DNA from: Brevibacterium oceani
GTDB taxonomy: Bacteria > Actinomycetota > Actinomycetes > Actinomycetales > Brevibacteriaceae
DNA: 64,000 nucleotides
Reading direction: 5' to 3'
Assembly: GCF_013623835.1 (NCBI RefSeq)
Contig: NZ_JABKDE010000011.1
Location: forward strand, 1-64,000
This document shows, in pieces, positions 19,030 through 27,130 of this stretch. Under the pieces are notes generated by a model. The model searched no databases. It saw nothing but the letters and a program-made list of their open reading frames with translations, and was not told the DNA's origin. The first letter of the stretch is position 1. The number at the start of each line of letters is the position of its first letter. Position numbers and translations under genes: made by a program.

Positions 19030-19623
19030 ATGACCGAGAACACACCCAAGGGCAGGCCCTTCGATACTGACCTGACAAAGCGCGTTCTCGCCGCCGTGCG
19101 CTCACAGCTCGAAGACTACGGATTCGTCAACCTGAGCATCGAGAAGATCGCCTCGGAAGTGGGGTGCGGCAAGACCGCCATCTATCGTCGTTGGCCGACC
19201 AAACCCGAACTCGTCGCCGCAGCGATCCTCGACACCTCTGAGATCGGAGACCTGCCCGACACCGGCGACGTCGTCGACGACCTCGTCGAACACGCATGGC
19301 AGAATCTCGAGAACTTCCGCCGCTCGGAAGACGAGACCGGGAACAACGGTCTGCTGCTGGCGATGTTCAACATGGACGTCATCCCGATCATCTCGGAGTC
19401 CTTCATGCAGGCACGCCATGCCATGGGGCGCGAGATCATCGCCCGTGGTGTGAAGCGCGGCCAAGTGAGCAGCGACCTCGACCATGACCTCATCATCGAT
19501 ACCCTCGCCGGCCTCACCCTCTTCCGCACCACCCTCAAACCCGACACCCGGGTACGCACCGACGATGAAATCAAAGCCACCTACCGCAGCCTCGTGCGGT
19601 CGCTCATCGGCGACCCTCGGTGA
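19030..19623 (+). CDS. TetR/AcrR-family regulator
   Basis: A 197-residue TetR-type regulator. The helix-turn-helix is at about residues 18-62: V-L-A-A-V-R-S-Q-L-E-D-Y-G, L-S-I-E-K-I-A-S-E-V-G-C-G-K-T-A-I-Y-R-R-W-P-T-K-P-E-L. The C-terminal ligand-binding domain ends in the TetR_C-type L-x-R-x-x-I. It lies 66 bases before a drug-exporter-type MFS gene, the classical pairing of a TetR repressor with the pump it controls; three hydrolase genes follow in the same direction. ATG 19030 is chosen because the conserved domain starts just after it; a GTG at 18991 inside the palindrome is less likely. Effector unknown. Confidence 0.85.
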   Translation: MTENTPKGRPFDTDLTKRVLAAVRSQLEDYGFVNLSIEKIASEVGCGKTAIYRRWPTKPELVAAAILDTSEIGDLPDTGDVVDDLVEHAWQNLENFRRSEDETGNNGLLLAMFNMDVIPIISESFMQARHAMGREIIARGVKRGQVSSDLDHDLIIDTLAGLTLFRTTLKPDTRVRTDDEIKATYRSLVRSLIGDPR

Positions 19624-19636
19624 CACAGTGTCGCCG
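19618..19636. promoter_or_regulatory. Inverted repeat between the TetR and MFS genes
   Basis: CGGTGACAC, one base, GTGTCGCCG: nine-base arms with one mismatch, overlapping the TetR stop codon. A third related half-site (CGGCGACAC) follows at 19652. Operator or weak terminator. Confidence 0.35.
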
Positions 19637-19689
19637 ATCCTCGGCGACACCGCCGAGACACGATCCGACCCATTGAGTAAGGGACCACC

Positions 19690-21153
19690 ATGATGACCTC
19701 CGCCGACCCCGCGCTCGCCGCGAAATCGAGCAAGCGGCTCCTCGCCGTCGTCGGATTCCTCGTCTTCGTCGAATTCTCCAGCGGATTCCTGCAGGGATAC
19801 TACGTGCCGCTGCTCGATCGGGTCCGCGACAGCCTCGGTGTCTCGGACGCATCGATCGCTTGGTTCATCACCGTCCAGACACTGACAGCCGGAGTCTGCG
19901 TGCCCATCCTCTCGAAACTCGGTGATATCTTCGGACACCGGAGGATGCTGCGCATCGCCATCGTCGCAGTCCTCATCGGAACCGTACTCGTCGCGCTCGC
20001 GCCCAGCTACCCGCTCGTCCTGCTCGGACGGGGCCTCAGCGGGCCCCTCGCCGTCTGGCTGCCGCTCGAACTGGCGATCGTCCACAACCAGATCCGACGA
20101 GAAACGGCCCGCCGAGCGATCGGCATGCTCATCTCGGCACTGACGATCGGCGCACTCGTCGGCTCCCTGTCCGCGGGCCTCTTCTCGTCGATCCTGACAT
20201 CGACGACCGCCCAGCTCCTCGTGCCCGTGGTCATGGTCGCGATCTCGGCGATCTTCGTCTTCACCCTGGTCCCGGAGTCGACCACCCGCACCTCACCGAC
20301 GATCGATTGGCTCGGGTTCATCCTGCTCGCCCTGTTCATGCTCGCCCTGCTCGCAGGCATCAAGATCGTCACTGCCCAGCCCGGCCTCGGCGCTCTCATC
20401 CTCGTTGCCGCCGTCGTCCTCATCGCCGTCTTCGTCTGGTGGGAGCTGCGTGCCAGTGCGCCCGCGCTCAACCTCCGTCTGCTCACCTCGAACCGTCTCT
20501 GGCCCGTCTACGTCACCTCATTCCTCTTCGGCATGGTGCTCTTCGGAACCCAGAGCATCACGACCACCTTCCTCGCCGGCAAGCCGGAAATCGTCGGATA
20601 CGGTTTCGATCTCAGCGCCGGCTTCATCTCCCTGGCCACCGGGGCTAACATGCTGCTGGCGGCCGTCGGTGCGGCCCTCTACTCGTACGTTGCACGAGGG
20701 ACCTCCCTCAAAGGCGTCCTCATCCTCGGCTCGGCGGCGGTGGCGATCGCCCATCTGGTGCTCATCGTCGGCCACGCATCACTGTTCACAGTGGTCATCG
20801 GAATCGCGCTCGCCGGGCTCGGCTCCGGTCTGCTCCTCGGCGGGCTCCCCGCCGCCACGGCGGAGGCATCACCGGCCGATGAGACGGGGATCGCCACCGG
20901 CGTCTACAACTCCGTGAAGACACTCGGCGGCGCGCTCGCCGGAGCCGTGTTCGCCGTCGTCCTAGGACTGTTCCTCATCCCCGACGCCGGGGCATCGGGT
21001 CTCGGCGGATACATCAGCATCTGGGTGATCTGCGCCGTCGCCACCGGCATCTGCCCCATCCTCCTCTCGCTCATCCGAGCGCACACGGACAATGATGCCG
21101 ATGATTCGCACACGCTTCCCGGCCAGACCGCGCATCCGACGACGACCATGTGA
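19690..21153 (+). CDS. MFS exporter (DHA2/EmrB-like)
   Basis: A 487-residue major facilitator resembling the 14-segment drug:H+ antiporter group. The loop motif after the second helix is K-L-G-D-I-F-G-H-R-R-M (about 77-87), and the antiporter motif C region G-P-L-A is in helix five. The C-terminal half includes G-L-G-S-G-L-L-L-G-G-L-P. It is probably an efflux carrier. The adjacent TetR gene and the amidohydrolase 44 bases downstream suggest it moves a compound (or product) handled by the three hydrolases that follow; direction of transport cannot be told from sequence. Start ATG 19690 with AAGGGAC upstream; a second ATG follows directly. Confidence 0.8.
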   Translation: MMTSADPALAAKSSKRLLAVVGFLVFVEFSSGFLQGYYVPLLDRVRDSLGVSDASIAWFITVQTLTAGVCVPILSKLGDIFGHRRMLRIAIVAVLIGTVLVALAPSYPLVLLGRGLSGPLAVWLPLELAIVHNQIRRETARRAIGMLISALTIGALVGSLSAGLFSSILTSTTAQLLVPVVMVAISAIFVFTLVPESTTRTSPTIDWLGFILLALFMLALLAGIKIVTAQPGLGALILVAAVVLIAVFVWWELRASAPALNLRLLTSNRLWPVYVTSFLFGMVLFGTQSITTTFLAGKPEIVGYGFDLSAGFISLATGANMLLAAVGAALYSYVARGTSLKGVLILGSAAVAIAHLVLIVGHASLFTVVIGIALAGLGSGLLLGGLPAATAEASPADETGIATGVYNSVKTLGGALAGAVFAVVLGLFLIPDAGASGLGGYISIWVICAVATGICPILLSLIRAHTDNDADDSHTLPGQTAHPTTTM

Positions 21154-21197
21154 ACCGTTCTCGACCGCCACGACTGACTCCCAGCGAAAGGATCACC

Positions 21198-22490
21198 ATG
21201 CCCACCGCACACCTCCCCACCACGATCGCCGGTGACGAACACCTGCTGCTGCGCGGGGCCACCCTCATCGACGGCACCGGCAGCACCCCGGTCACCGATG
21301 CCGAACTCGAAGTCAGGGACGGACGCGTGGTCTACGCCGGCCCCGCACGGGAGTCCACGCCCGAAGGCGTCAGGCTCATCGACCTCGCTGGCCGAACCAT
21401 CCTCCCGGGATTCATCGACTCCCACGTCCACTTCGGCATGTCGATCGAGGACCAGGCCGCTGACGCCGCCCGATTCGAATCGGAACGCACATTCAGGGCC
21501 GCACTCAACGCCCGCAAGACACTCATGGCGGGCGTGACTACCGCCCGTGACCTCGGCGGACTCGACCGCGGCTACCGAGATGCGATCGCCGCCGGCCTCG
21601 TCCACGGCCCCCGTACCCACCTGGCGATCGTCCCGCTGTCACCGACCGGCGGGCACACGGACTTCACCATGCCCAACGGTCGTGAGGTCCCGATGCACAT
21701 GCCGATCAGCCCGATCATCGACACCGACGACGACGTCCGACGCACTGTGCGCCTGCTTGTGCGCAGCGGCGCCGACGTCATCAAGGTCTGCACGACCGGC
21801 GGCGTCTCCAGCCCGTCCGACACCCCCGATGATGTCGGCGTGCCCGAGGAACATGTCCGCCTCATCGTCGCCGAAACGGCGAAGCGTGCCGGTCAGCCCG
21901 TCGCCGCACACGCCCAGGGCGCTGAAGGCATCAAAGCCGCCATTCGCGGCGGTGTGCGTTCGGTCGAACACGGCTACGGCATCGACGACGAAGGCATCGA
22001 GCTCATGCTTGAGCACGGGACGTTCCTCGTTCCGACCCTGAGCAGCGCACTGCGAGTCCCTGATCCTGCGACGGTTCCCGGCTACCTCTACGAGAAGAAG
22101 GTGAAGTGGTCGACCATCGCTCGGGAACGCGTTGCCGCCGCCCTGCAGGCTGGCGTGAAGACGGCGCTGGGCACCGACTCCGGGGTGTGCCCCCACGGGG
22201 AGAACCTGCGCGAACCGGTTCACGCTGTCGAACTCGGCCTGTCCGAGATGGACGCGATCGTGGCAGGGACGAAGAACGCAGCCGAACTGCTTCGCCTCGA
22301 CGCAGACCTCGGCACCCTCGAGGCGGGGAAGCTCGCCGATTTCATCGTCATCGACTTCGATCCGCTCGCCGACATCACACCGCTGGCGACGCCGGACAAT
22401 GTCAAGGCCGTCGTCCAAGGCGGCGCCCTCGTCAAGGACAGCGAATCCTGGTTCGGCACCGAACCGGTCCGCCCCCTGCTGGCACAGTGA
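21198..22490 (+). CDS. Metal-dependent amidohydrolase (imidazolonepropionase/prolidase-like)
   Basis: A 430-residue amidohydrolase-superfamily enzyme. The HxH metal motif is D-S-H-V-H-F (about residues 74-79). The bridging Lys lies in D-V-I-K-V-C-T-T-G-G (about 193-202), metal His residues are in A-A-H-A-Q-G (about 236-241) and V-E-H-G-Y-G (about 255-260), and the catalytic Asp is in G-T-D-S-G (about 326-330). The C-terminal small beta domain (G-K-L-A-D-F-I-V-I-D) is complete. It hydrolyses a cyclic or linear amide, carbamate or peptide; the subgroup includes Xaa-Pro dipeptidases and carbamate hydrolases. ATG 21198 with GAAAGGA upstream. Its stop overlaps the start of the amidase gene, so the two enzymes are translationally coupled. 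Confidence 0.8.
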   Translation: MPTAHLPTTIAGDEHLLLRGATLIDGTGSTPVTDAELEVRDGRVVYAGPARESTPEGVRLIDLAGRTILPGFIDSHVHFGMSIEDQAADAARFESERTFRAALNARKTLMAGVTTARDLGGLDRGYRDAIAAGLVHGPRTHLAIVPLSPTGGHTDFTMPNGREVPMHMPISPIIDTDDDVRRTVRLLVRSGADVIKVCTTGGVSSPSDTPDDVGVPEEHVRLIVAETAKRAGQPVAAHAQGAEGIKAAIRGGVRSVEHGYGIDDEGIELMLEHGTFLVPTLSSALRVPDPATVPGYLYEKKVKWSTIARERVAAALQAGVKTALGTDSGVCPHGENLREPVHAVELGLSEMDAIVAGTKNAAELLRLDADLGTLEAGKLADFIVIDFDPLADITPLATPDNVKAVVQGGALVKDSESWFGTEPVRPLLAQ

Positions 22491-24001
22491 GGGCCGCCAC
22501 GACATCCACCGTCCCCGACCTCACCGAGCAGATCAGCCGGATCAGGTCCGGGGAGACCAGTGCCGCAGAGCTGCTGTCCGCGTCGTTCGACCTCGTCGAT
22601 CGCACCAACGACCGGGTGGGCGCGGTTCTGAACCGTTTCGACGAATCCGCGGCGACCGCAGTCGGCAGCGCTGAGCACGATGCGGGTCCGCTCGCGGGGC
22701 TGCCGCTCGGAATCAAGGCGAACATCGCCGTCGCCGAGGCGGTCCCGACCTCACAGAGCCGGGTGTTCGACCCCAGCTTCCACCGCGGCCGCGATGCCGA
22801 GGTCGTCGCCCGGCTGAGGTCGGCCGGCGGAACCATCGCATGTACGACGACGATGGTCGAACATGCTGCGGGGCGACCCGATCCGGCACTCGACTTCCCG
22901 ATTCCGCGCAACCCCTGGGACCTCAGCCGCTGGCCCGGCGGGTCGAGCTGCGGAACCGCCATTGCCGTGAGCCTCGGCATCATCTCCGCCGGGCTCGGCA
23001 CCGACACCTCGGGCAGCTGTCGGATTCCTGCCGCCTACTGCGGAGTCACGGGACTGCGCCCGGCCGCAGGCTCCCTGCCCATGGACGGCATCATGCCGGC
23101 GGCCCCGAGCCTCGACATCGTCGGACCCTTGGCGAGAAGTGCCCGGGACTGCCGGCTGCTGCTCGAGGTCATGCGCGGACAGGTGCCCGGGTCTTCACGG
23201 CGCGACCAGCCCGCCCGTGTCCTCGTTCCCAAGCAGGTGCTGGGCTCGCCTCGGACCACCTCTGATGTCGCCGCAGCCTTCGACGAGGCGCTGACGACCA
23301 TGGACAGGCTCGGCCTTGAGACCTCCACCGTGGACCTTGCCTTCCTCGACGAACTCATCGCGGCCACACTGACGATCATGGTCCGTGAGATGTACGAGGT
23401 GCATCGAGACCGGCTCGGCCCACGATGGAACGACTACGGCCGCTCCTTCCGACGACTCGCCTTCGCCGGTGCCCTCATCACGGACGACGCCTACCAGGCT
23501 GCTCTGCACTCGGCCGAAGCGCTGCGCGCCCTGATGAGCGACGTCATGCCCGACGGCACCGCACTCGCCCTGCCGACGTGGCCGTCTGCTGCCCCGCCCT
23601 ATGTGTTCCGGGGAGGCACCCCGCAGGACGACTGGAATCTCACGGCGGCGTTCTGCGCCACCGGCAACCCGGCACTCGCCGTGCCGATGGGCTTCGATTC
23701 GACCGGCCTGCCGCTGTCCCTCCAGCTTGTCGGATCCACTCCGGGGGAGATCGGGGCTGCCGGCGAGGACACGATACTCACGCTCGGCGAGCTCTATCAG
23801 GAGCACACCGATCATCACCTCCACCTGCCCTCGCTCGATCTCGACACGCCCATTTCTCCGGTCCCGGACCCGGATGACGGCATCGATGCAGGCACGGACA
23901 TTCTACCGCTGCCGCCGCAGCTGACCGGCTTCGGAATACCATTGACACGGGCCGATGAGGCGATGATCGGTCACCTCCTCACCCTGCTGGGGGCGACATG
24001 A
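22487..24001 (+). CDS. Amidase (amidase-signature family)
   Basis: A 504-residue amidase-signature hydrolase using a Ser-cisSer-Lys triad. Lys is in L-P-L-G-I-K-A-N (about residue 76), the signature Gly/Ser loop is G-G-S-S-C-G-T-A-I-A-V (about 148-158, containing the cis-Ser), and the nucleophile Ser is in G-T-D-T-S-G-S-C-R-I-P-A-A (about 168-180). GTG 22487 overlaps the upstream amidohydrolase stop (GTGA), the usual coupling arrangement; the frame stays open far upstream, but that part lies over the amidohydrolase. Substrate unknown; the neighbours suggest sequential hydrolysis of an N-acyl or carbamate compound. An extra C-terminal tail of about 50 residues rich in Asp/Pro is unusual. Confidence 0.85.
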   Translation: MRAATTSTVPDLTEQISRIRSGETSAAELLSASFDLVDRTNDRVGAVLNRFDESAATAVGSAEHDAGPLAGLPLGIKANIAVAEAVPTSQSRVFDPSFHRGRDAEVVARLRSAGGTIACTTTMVEHAAGRPDPALDFPIPRNPWDLSRWPGGSSCGTAIAVSLGIISAGLGTDTSGSCRIPAAYCGVTGLRPAAGSLPMDGIMPAAPSLDIVGPLARSARDCRLLLEVMRGQVPGSSRRDQPARVLVPKQVLGSPRTTSDVAAAFDEALTTMDRLGLETSTVDLAFLDELIAATLTIMVREMYEVHRDRLGPRWNDYGRSFRRLAFAGALITDDAYQAALHSAEALRALMSDVMPDGTALALPTWPSAAPPYVFRGGTPQDDWNLTAAFCATGNPALAVPMGFDSTGLPLSLQLVGSTPGEIGAAGEDTILTLGELYQEHTDHHLHLPSLDLDTPISPVPDPDDGIDAGTDILPLPPQLTGFGIPLTRADEAMIGHLLTLLGAT

Positions 24002-24068
24002 GAACACTCATCACTGACGACGACCCACCCAGCTCCACCACTGCGAACGACCGAAGGACCATCTGACA

Positions 24069-25259
24069 ATGACCATCGACTTCACCGCCGAATCCGCCGC
24101 TCTCGCCGACGATCTCAGTGCGCTGCGCCGTGATCTGCACCGCAACCCCGAACTCGGGCTCGCCCTGCCGTACACACAGAAGAGGATCCTCGAAGCCCTC
24201 GACGGTCTGCCGCTGGAGATCACGTGCGGCAACAACCTCGATTCCGTGGTGGCGGTTCTGCGCGGAGCCCGGCCGGGCCCGACCGTTTTGCTGCGCGGGG
24301 ACATGGATGCCCTGCCGGTCGTCGAGACCACGGGGCTGGACTACGCATCGACGAACGGGAGCATGCACGCCTGCGGTCACGATCTTCACGTCTCCGGTCT
24401 CGTCGGCGCGGCCCGACTCCTCAGCGCCCACCGCGAAGAGCTGCGCGGCACTGTCGCGTTCATGTTCCAACCCGGCGAAGAGGGCATGGGCGGGGCGAAG
24501 ATCATGCTCGACGAGGGCATGTTCGACACCATCGGGGCGAAACCCGACGCCGCCTACGCCATCCATGTCGCCCCCGGCGTGCCGGGAACCTTCGTCACCC
24601 GCCCGGGCACGATCATGGCCGGTGCCAACACGCTGCACGTGACCATGCACGGAAAGGGCGGGCACAGTTCACGGCCGGAGGATTCGGTCGACCCGGTCCG
24701 CCCCGTCCTCGAGTTCGGGCAGGCCCTGTATTCGATGATCACCGGCTCGTTCAGTGTCTTCGACCCGATCGTCGCCGAGGTGACCCAGCTCAGTGCCGGC
24801 GATGCCGTCAACGTCATCCCTGCCACTGCGTCGCTCGGCGCCTCTGTACGCACTCTGTCGGCCGAATCGACGAAGAGGTTCCCCGAACTCGCAACCCGCC
24901 TGGCCGAGTCCGTGGCCGCCGCTCACGGGTGCACCGCCGAAGTGGTGTGGAACGAGCAGTATCCCGTCACGGTCAATGACGCCGCCGAGGCGCAGTTCGC
25001 CCTCGGTGCTCTCAACGAGGCGTTCGGTTCCGTCCGCGTCGTCGAGGCACCGGATCCTGTGATGGGGTCCGAGGACTTCTCCTACGTCCTCGAAGAGGTG
25101 CCGGGAGCCTTCGTCTTCTTCTTCGTCAGCCCTGCCGGGGTCGACCCGGCGACCGCGGCGACGAACCACTCGGCGGAGGTCCTCTTCGACGACGCCTACC
25201 TGCCCGATCAGGCGGCGGCGTTGGCGACTCTGGCCTGGGAGCGCTCTCAGCAGGGCTGA
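24069..25259 (+). CDS. M20-family amidohydrolase (aminoacylase/IAA-amino-acid hydrolase type)
   Basis: A 396-residue M20D metallopeptidase-like hydrolase. Family landmarks: R-R-D-L-H-R-N-P-E-L-G near residues 20-30, L-R-G-D-M-D-A-L-P-V (about 75-84), H-A-C-G-H-D-L-H (about 99-106, a Cys and His metal ligands), Q-P-G-E-E-G-M-G-G (about 136-144, catalytic Glu pair), H-G-K-G-G-H-S-S-R-P (dimerisation-domain His) and the late metal His in A-T-N-H-S-A-E. Such enzymes remove an acyl group from N-acyl amino acids. Third hydrolase of the forward run; only two bases separate its stop from the stop of the convergent FAD dehydrogenase. Confidence 0.85.
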   Translation: MTIDFTAESAALADDLSALRRDLHRNPELGLALPYTQKRILEALDGLPLEITCGNNLDSVVAVLRGARPGPTVLLRGDMDALPVVETTGLDYASTNGSMHACGHDLHVSGLVGAARLLSAHREELRGTVAFMFQPGEEGMGGAKIMLDEGMFDTIGAKPDAAYAIHVAPGVPGTFVTRPGTIMAGANTLHVTMHGKGGHSSRPEDSVDPVRPVLEFGQALYSMITGSFSVFDPIVAEVTQLSAGDAVNVIPATASLGASVRTLSAESTKRFPELATRLAESVAAAHGCTAEVVWNEQYPVTVNDAAEAQFALGALNEAFGSVRVVEAPDPVMGSEDFSYVLEEVPGAFVFFFVSPAGVDPATAATNHSAEVLFDDAYLPDQAAALATLAWERSQQG

Positions 25260-25261
25260 GG

Positions 25262-27082
25262 TCACCGGCTCCCGGCGTCGTCATCCCACCCCGGCACCGT
25301 GCGCGTCGCTTCGGCGCCGGGAAGGGGACGGCCGAGGATGTCGCGCACTGCGGCATAGGCGAAGACCAGCCCGGGGCCGATCGTGATTCCGGGAGCAGGG
25401 TAGACCCCGCCCATTACCGACTGCATGTCGTTGCCCACCGCGTAGATGCCGTCGATCGGCTCACCGGAGGCAGTGAGCACGGCTGCCGACTCGTCGGTGA
25501 CGTACCCGGTGGATGCCCCGATGTCTCCGGGGAAGAGCCGAACGGCATAGTAGGGTCCTCCGTCGACCGGAGCGACGTTCGGGTGCCCGGTCGGCGAACC
25601 GGCGTCTCCGTTGAAGCGTTCGTAGTCGTTGGCACCGCGGTGGAAGTCCGGGTCCTCACCGACACTGGCAGGACCGTTGAGGCGCTCGATCGTGGTCTGC
25701 AATTCTGTGGCGGGAACGCCGATGGCTCCGGCGAGCTCGGCAATGGAATCACCGCGGAAGAGGTACCCCGATTCGACGTGTCCGGCCAGGCGACTCTCAC
25801 TCTGGAACGGGTGGACCATGCCCAGCCCATACCGGTGCATGCCCTCGGCATCGGTGATCAGGAACGAAGGGATCGACCGCCCTGGAATCTCATTGTCGTG
25901 GCCGACCATGCGCATTCCGAAGAGATGGTAGCTCGTCGACTCATTGAGATACCGGTGTCCATCTTGGTCGACGACGACCATATGCGGTTTGGCTCGGTCC
26001 ATGACGAAGTGCGGGAACACTGCCCACGATCCGTCTTCTCGCTGCCGCCTGGAGACGGGCGCATAGTAGGTGTGAGCAAGGGCGGCAGAACCATACCGAC
26101 CGCCGAGGTCGTCGATGAGGTCGTGTGCCTGCCCGGTGTGTCCCGGTGCACCCGGGCACCAGTCGAGGTCGTGGCCTGGCAGCAGCTGTGCCCGGCGTTC
26201 GGGGCTGCGGTTGAAGCCGCCGCTGGCGAAGATGATGTTGCGCGCCGTGATCGCCTGCCTCCGGCCTGCCTCGCTGATGACGACCCGGTAGGGGCCGTCG
26301 TGTGAGCGCGAGGAGACACTGGTGACCTCGCTCTGAGTGAGCACGGGGACTCTCGCATCGTCGAGGGTCCCCAGCAGTCCGGCGATGAGTGCATTGCCCA
26401 TGGTCCGGCGACTGTCGCGCCCGTGGGCGTCCAAGGAATCCCGGTAGGCACGGCGCAGCGCCAGCAGGTGCGAACGCGATTCCTCCTCAGGGTGGGCGCC
26501 GAGCAGATGTCCGATGTCGTCGCGTTCGAGTGACATGCCGCCGAAGGCCGTGAACTCGGGGAGCGGTTCTCTCACCAGAGCAAGGCGCTCGCCCAGCTGA
26601 GCGCCGTCGAAGGGATGGGGTTCGAGCGCGCGTCCGGACAGTCGTGACCCGGACAGCTGCGTGAGGTAGTCCGGGTGCTTCTCCCGTGCTCGATAGGTCA
26701 CGTGCGATCCGGCCTCGAGCACGGTCACCGCCTCGGGTCCGAGCTCGAGGAACCGTTCCCGCAGCGCCGCCGGCGAGTGGGGGCCCACGGCGGCGTCGAG
26801 GAAGGCGCGCGCTTCGGCTCGGGAGTCCGCGGCGCCGATCTCCTCGGCGTGGGTCGTGCCCGGGACCCAGGTGGTTCCCGCGGTGAAGGCCGTGGTTCCT
26901 CCGACGTGTTCGGTCCGTTCGATGATGGCGGTGCGCATCCCCGCGATCGCGGCGAAGACAGCGGCGGAGAGACCGGCACCTCCGGCACCGATGACGAGGA
27001 CATCGAGTTCGTCACCCTCGTGGAGGGCTGCCGGCGGCTGGCCGTCTGCGGTCGGAAGTTCTGTGGCAAGTGGCATGGTCAT
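25262..27082 (-). CDS. FAD-binding dehydrogenase 1 (fumarate reductase/KstD-like flavoprotein)
   Basis: A 606-residue FAD_binding_2 flavoprotein. The dinucleotide motif V-I-G-A-G-G-A-G-L-S-A-A (about 31-42) and the E-R-T-E-H-V-G-G-T-T motif (about 55-64) are present, as is the C-terminal FAD motif G-I-Y-A-V-G-N-D followed by Y-P-A-P-G-I-T-I-G-P (about 555-580). The cap domain holds R-L-F-P-G-D-I-G-A-S-T-G-Y, where relatives place catalytic Arg/Tyr residues. It should add or remove two hydrogens at a C-C bond next to a carbonyl. Substrate unknown. It lies 48 bases behind the second flavoprotein, which it follows in the same direction. One of three paralogues in a row. Confidence 0.8.
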   Translation of the reverse strand: MTMPLATELPTADGQPPAALHEGDELDVLVIGAGGAGLSAAVFAAIAGMRTAIIERTEHVGGTTAFTAGTTWVPGTTHAEEIGAADSRAEARAFLDAAVGPHSPAALRERFLELGPEAVTVLEAGSHVTYRAREKHPDYLTQLSGSRLSGRALEPHPFDGAQLGERLALVREPLPEFTAFGGMSLERDDIGHLLGAHPEEESRSHLLALRRAYRDSLDAHGRDSRRTMGNALIAGLLGTLDDARVPVLTQSEVTSVSSRSHDGPYRVVISEAGRRQAITARNIIFASGGFNRSPERRAQLLPGHDLDWCPGAPGHTGQAHDLIDDLGGRYGSAALAHTYYAPVSRRQREDGSWAVFPHFVMDRAKPHMVVVDQDGHRYLNESTSYHLFGMRMVGHDNEIPGRSIPSFLITDAEGMHRYGLGMVHPFQSESRLAGHVESGYLFRGDSIAELAGAIGVPATELQTTIERLNGPASVGEDPDFHRGANDYERFNGDAGSPTGHPNVAPVDGGPYYAVRLFPGDIGASTGYVTDESAAVLTASGEPIDGIYAVGNDMQSVMGGVYPAPGITIGPGLVFAYAAVRDILGRPLPGAEATRTVPGWDDDAGSR

Positions 27083-27130
27083 GGTGAAACCTGTTTCTCT
27101 CAGGGAAGTCGGACTGAGACGGTGGACCGC

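Noticed and set aside
22106..24001. 631-residue frame including the amidase
   Set aside because: The first 127 residues overlap the amidohydrolase in another frame and are Arg/Pro-rich shadow sequence; the GTG at 22487 with stop-start overlap is the better start.
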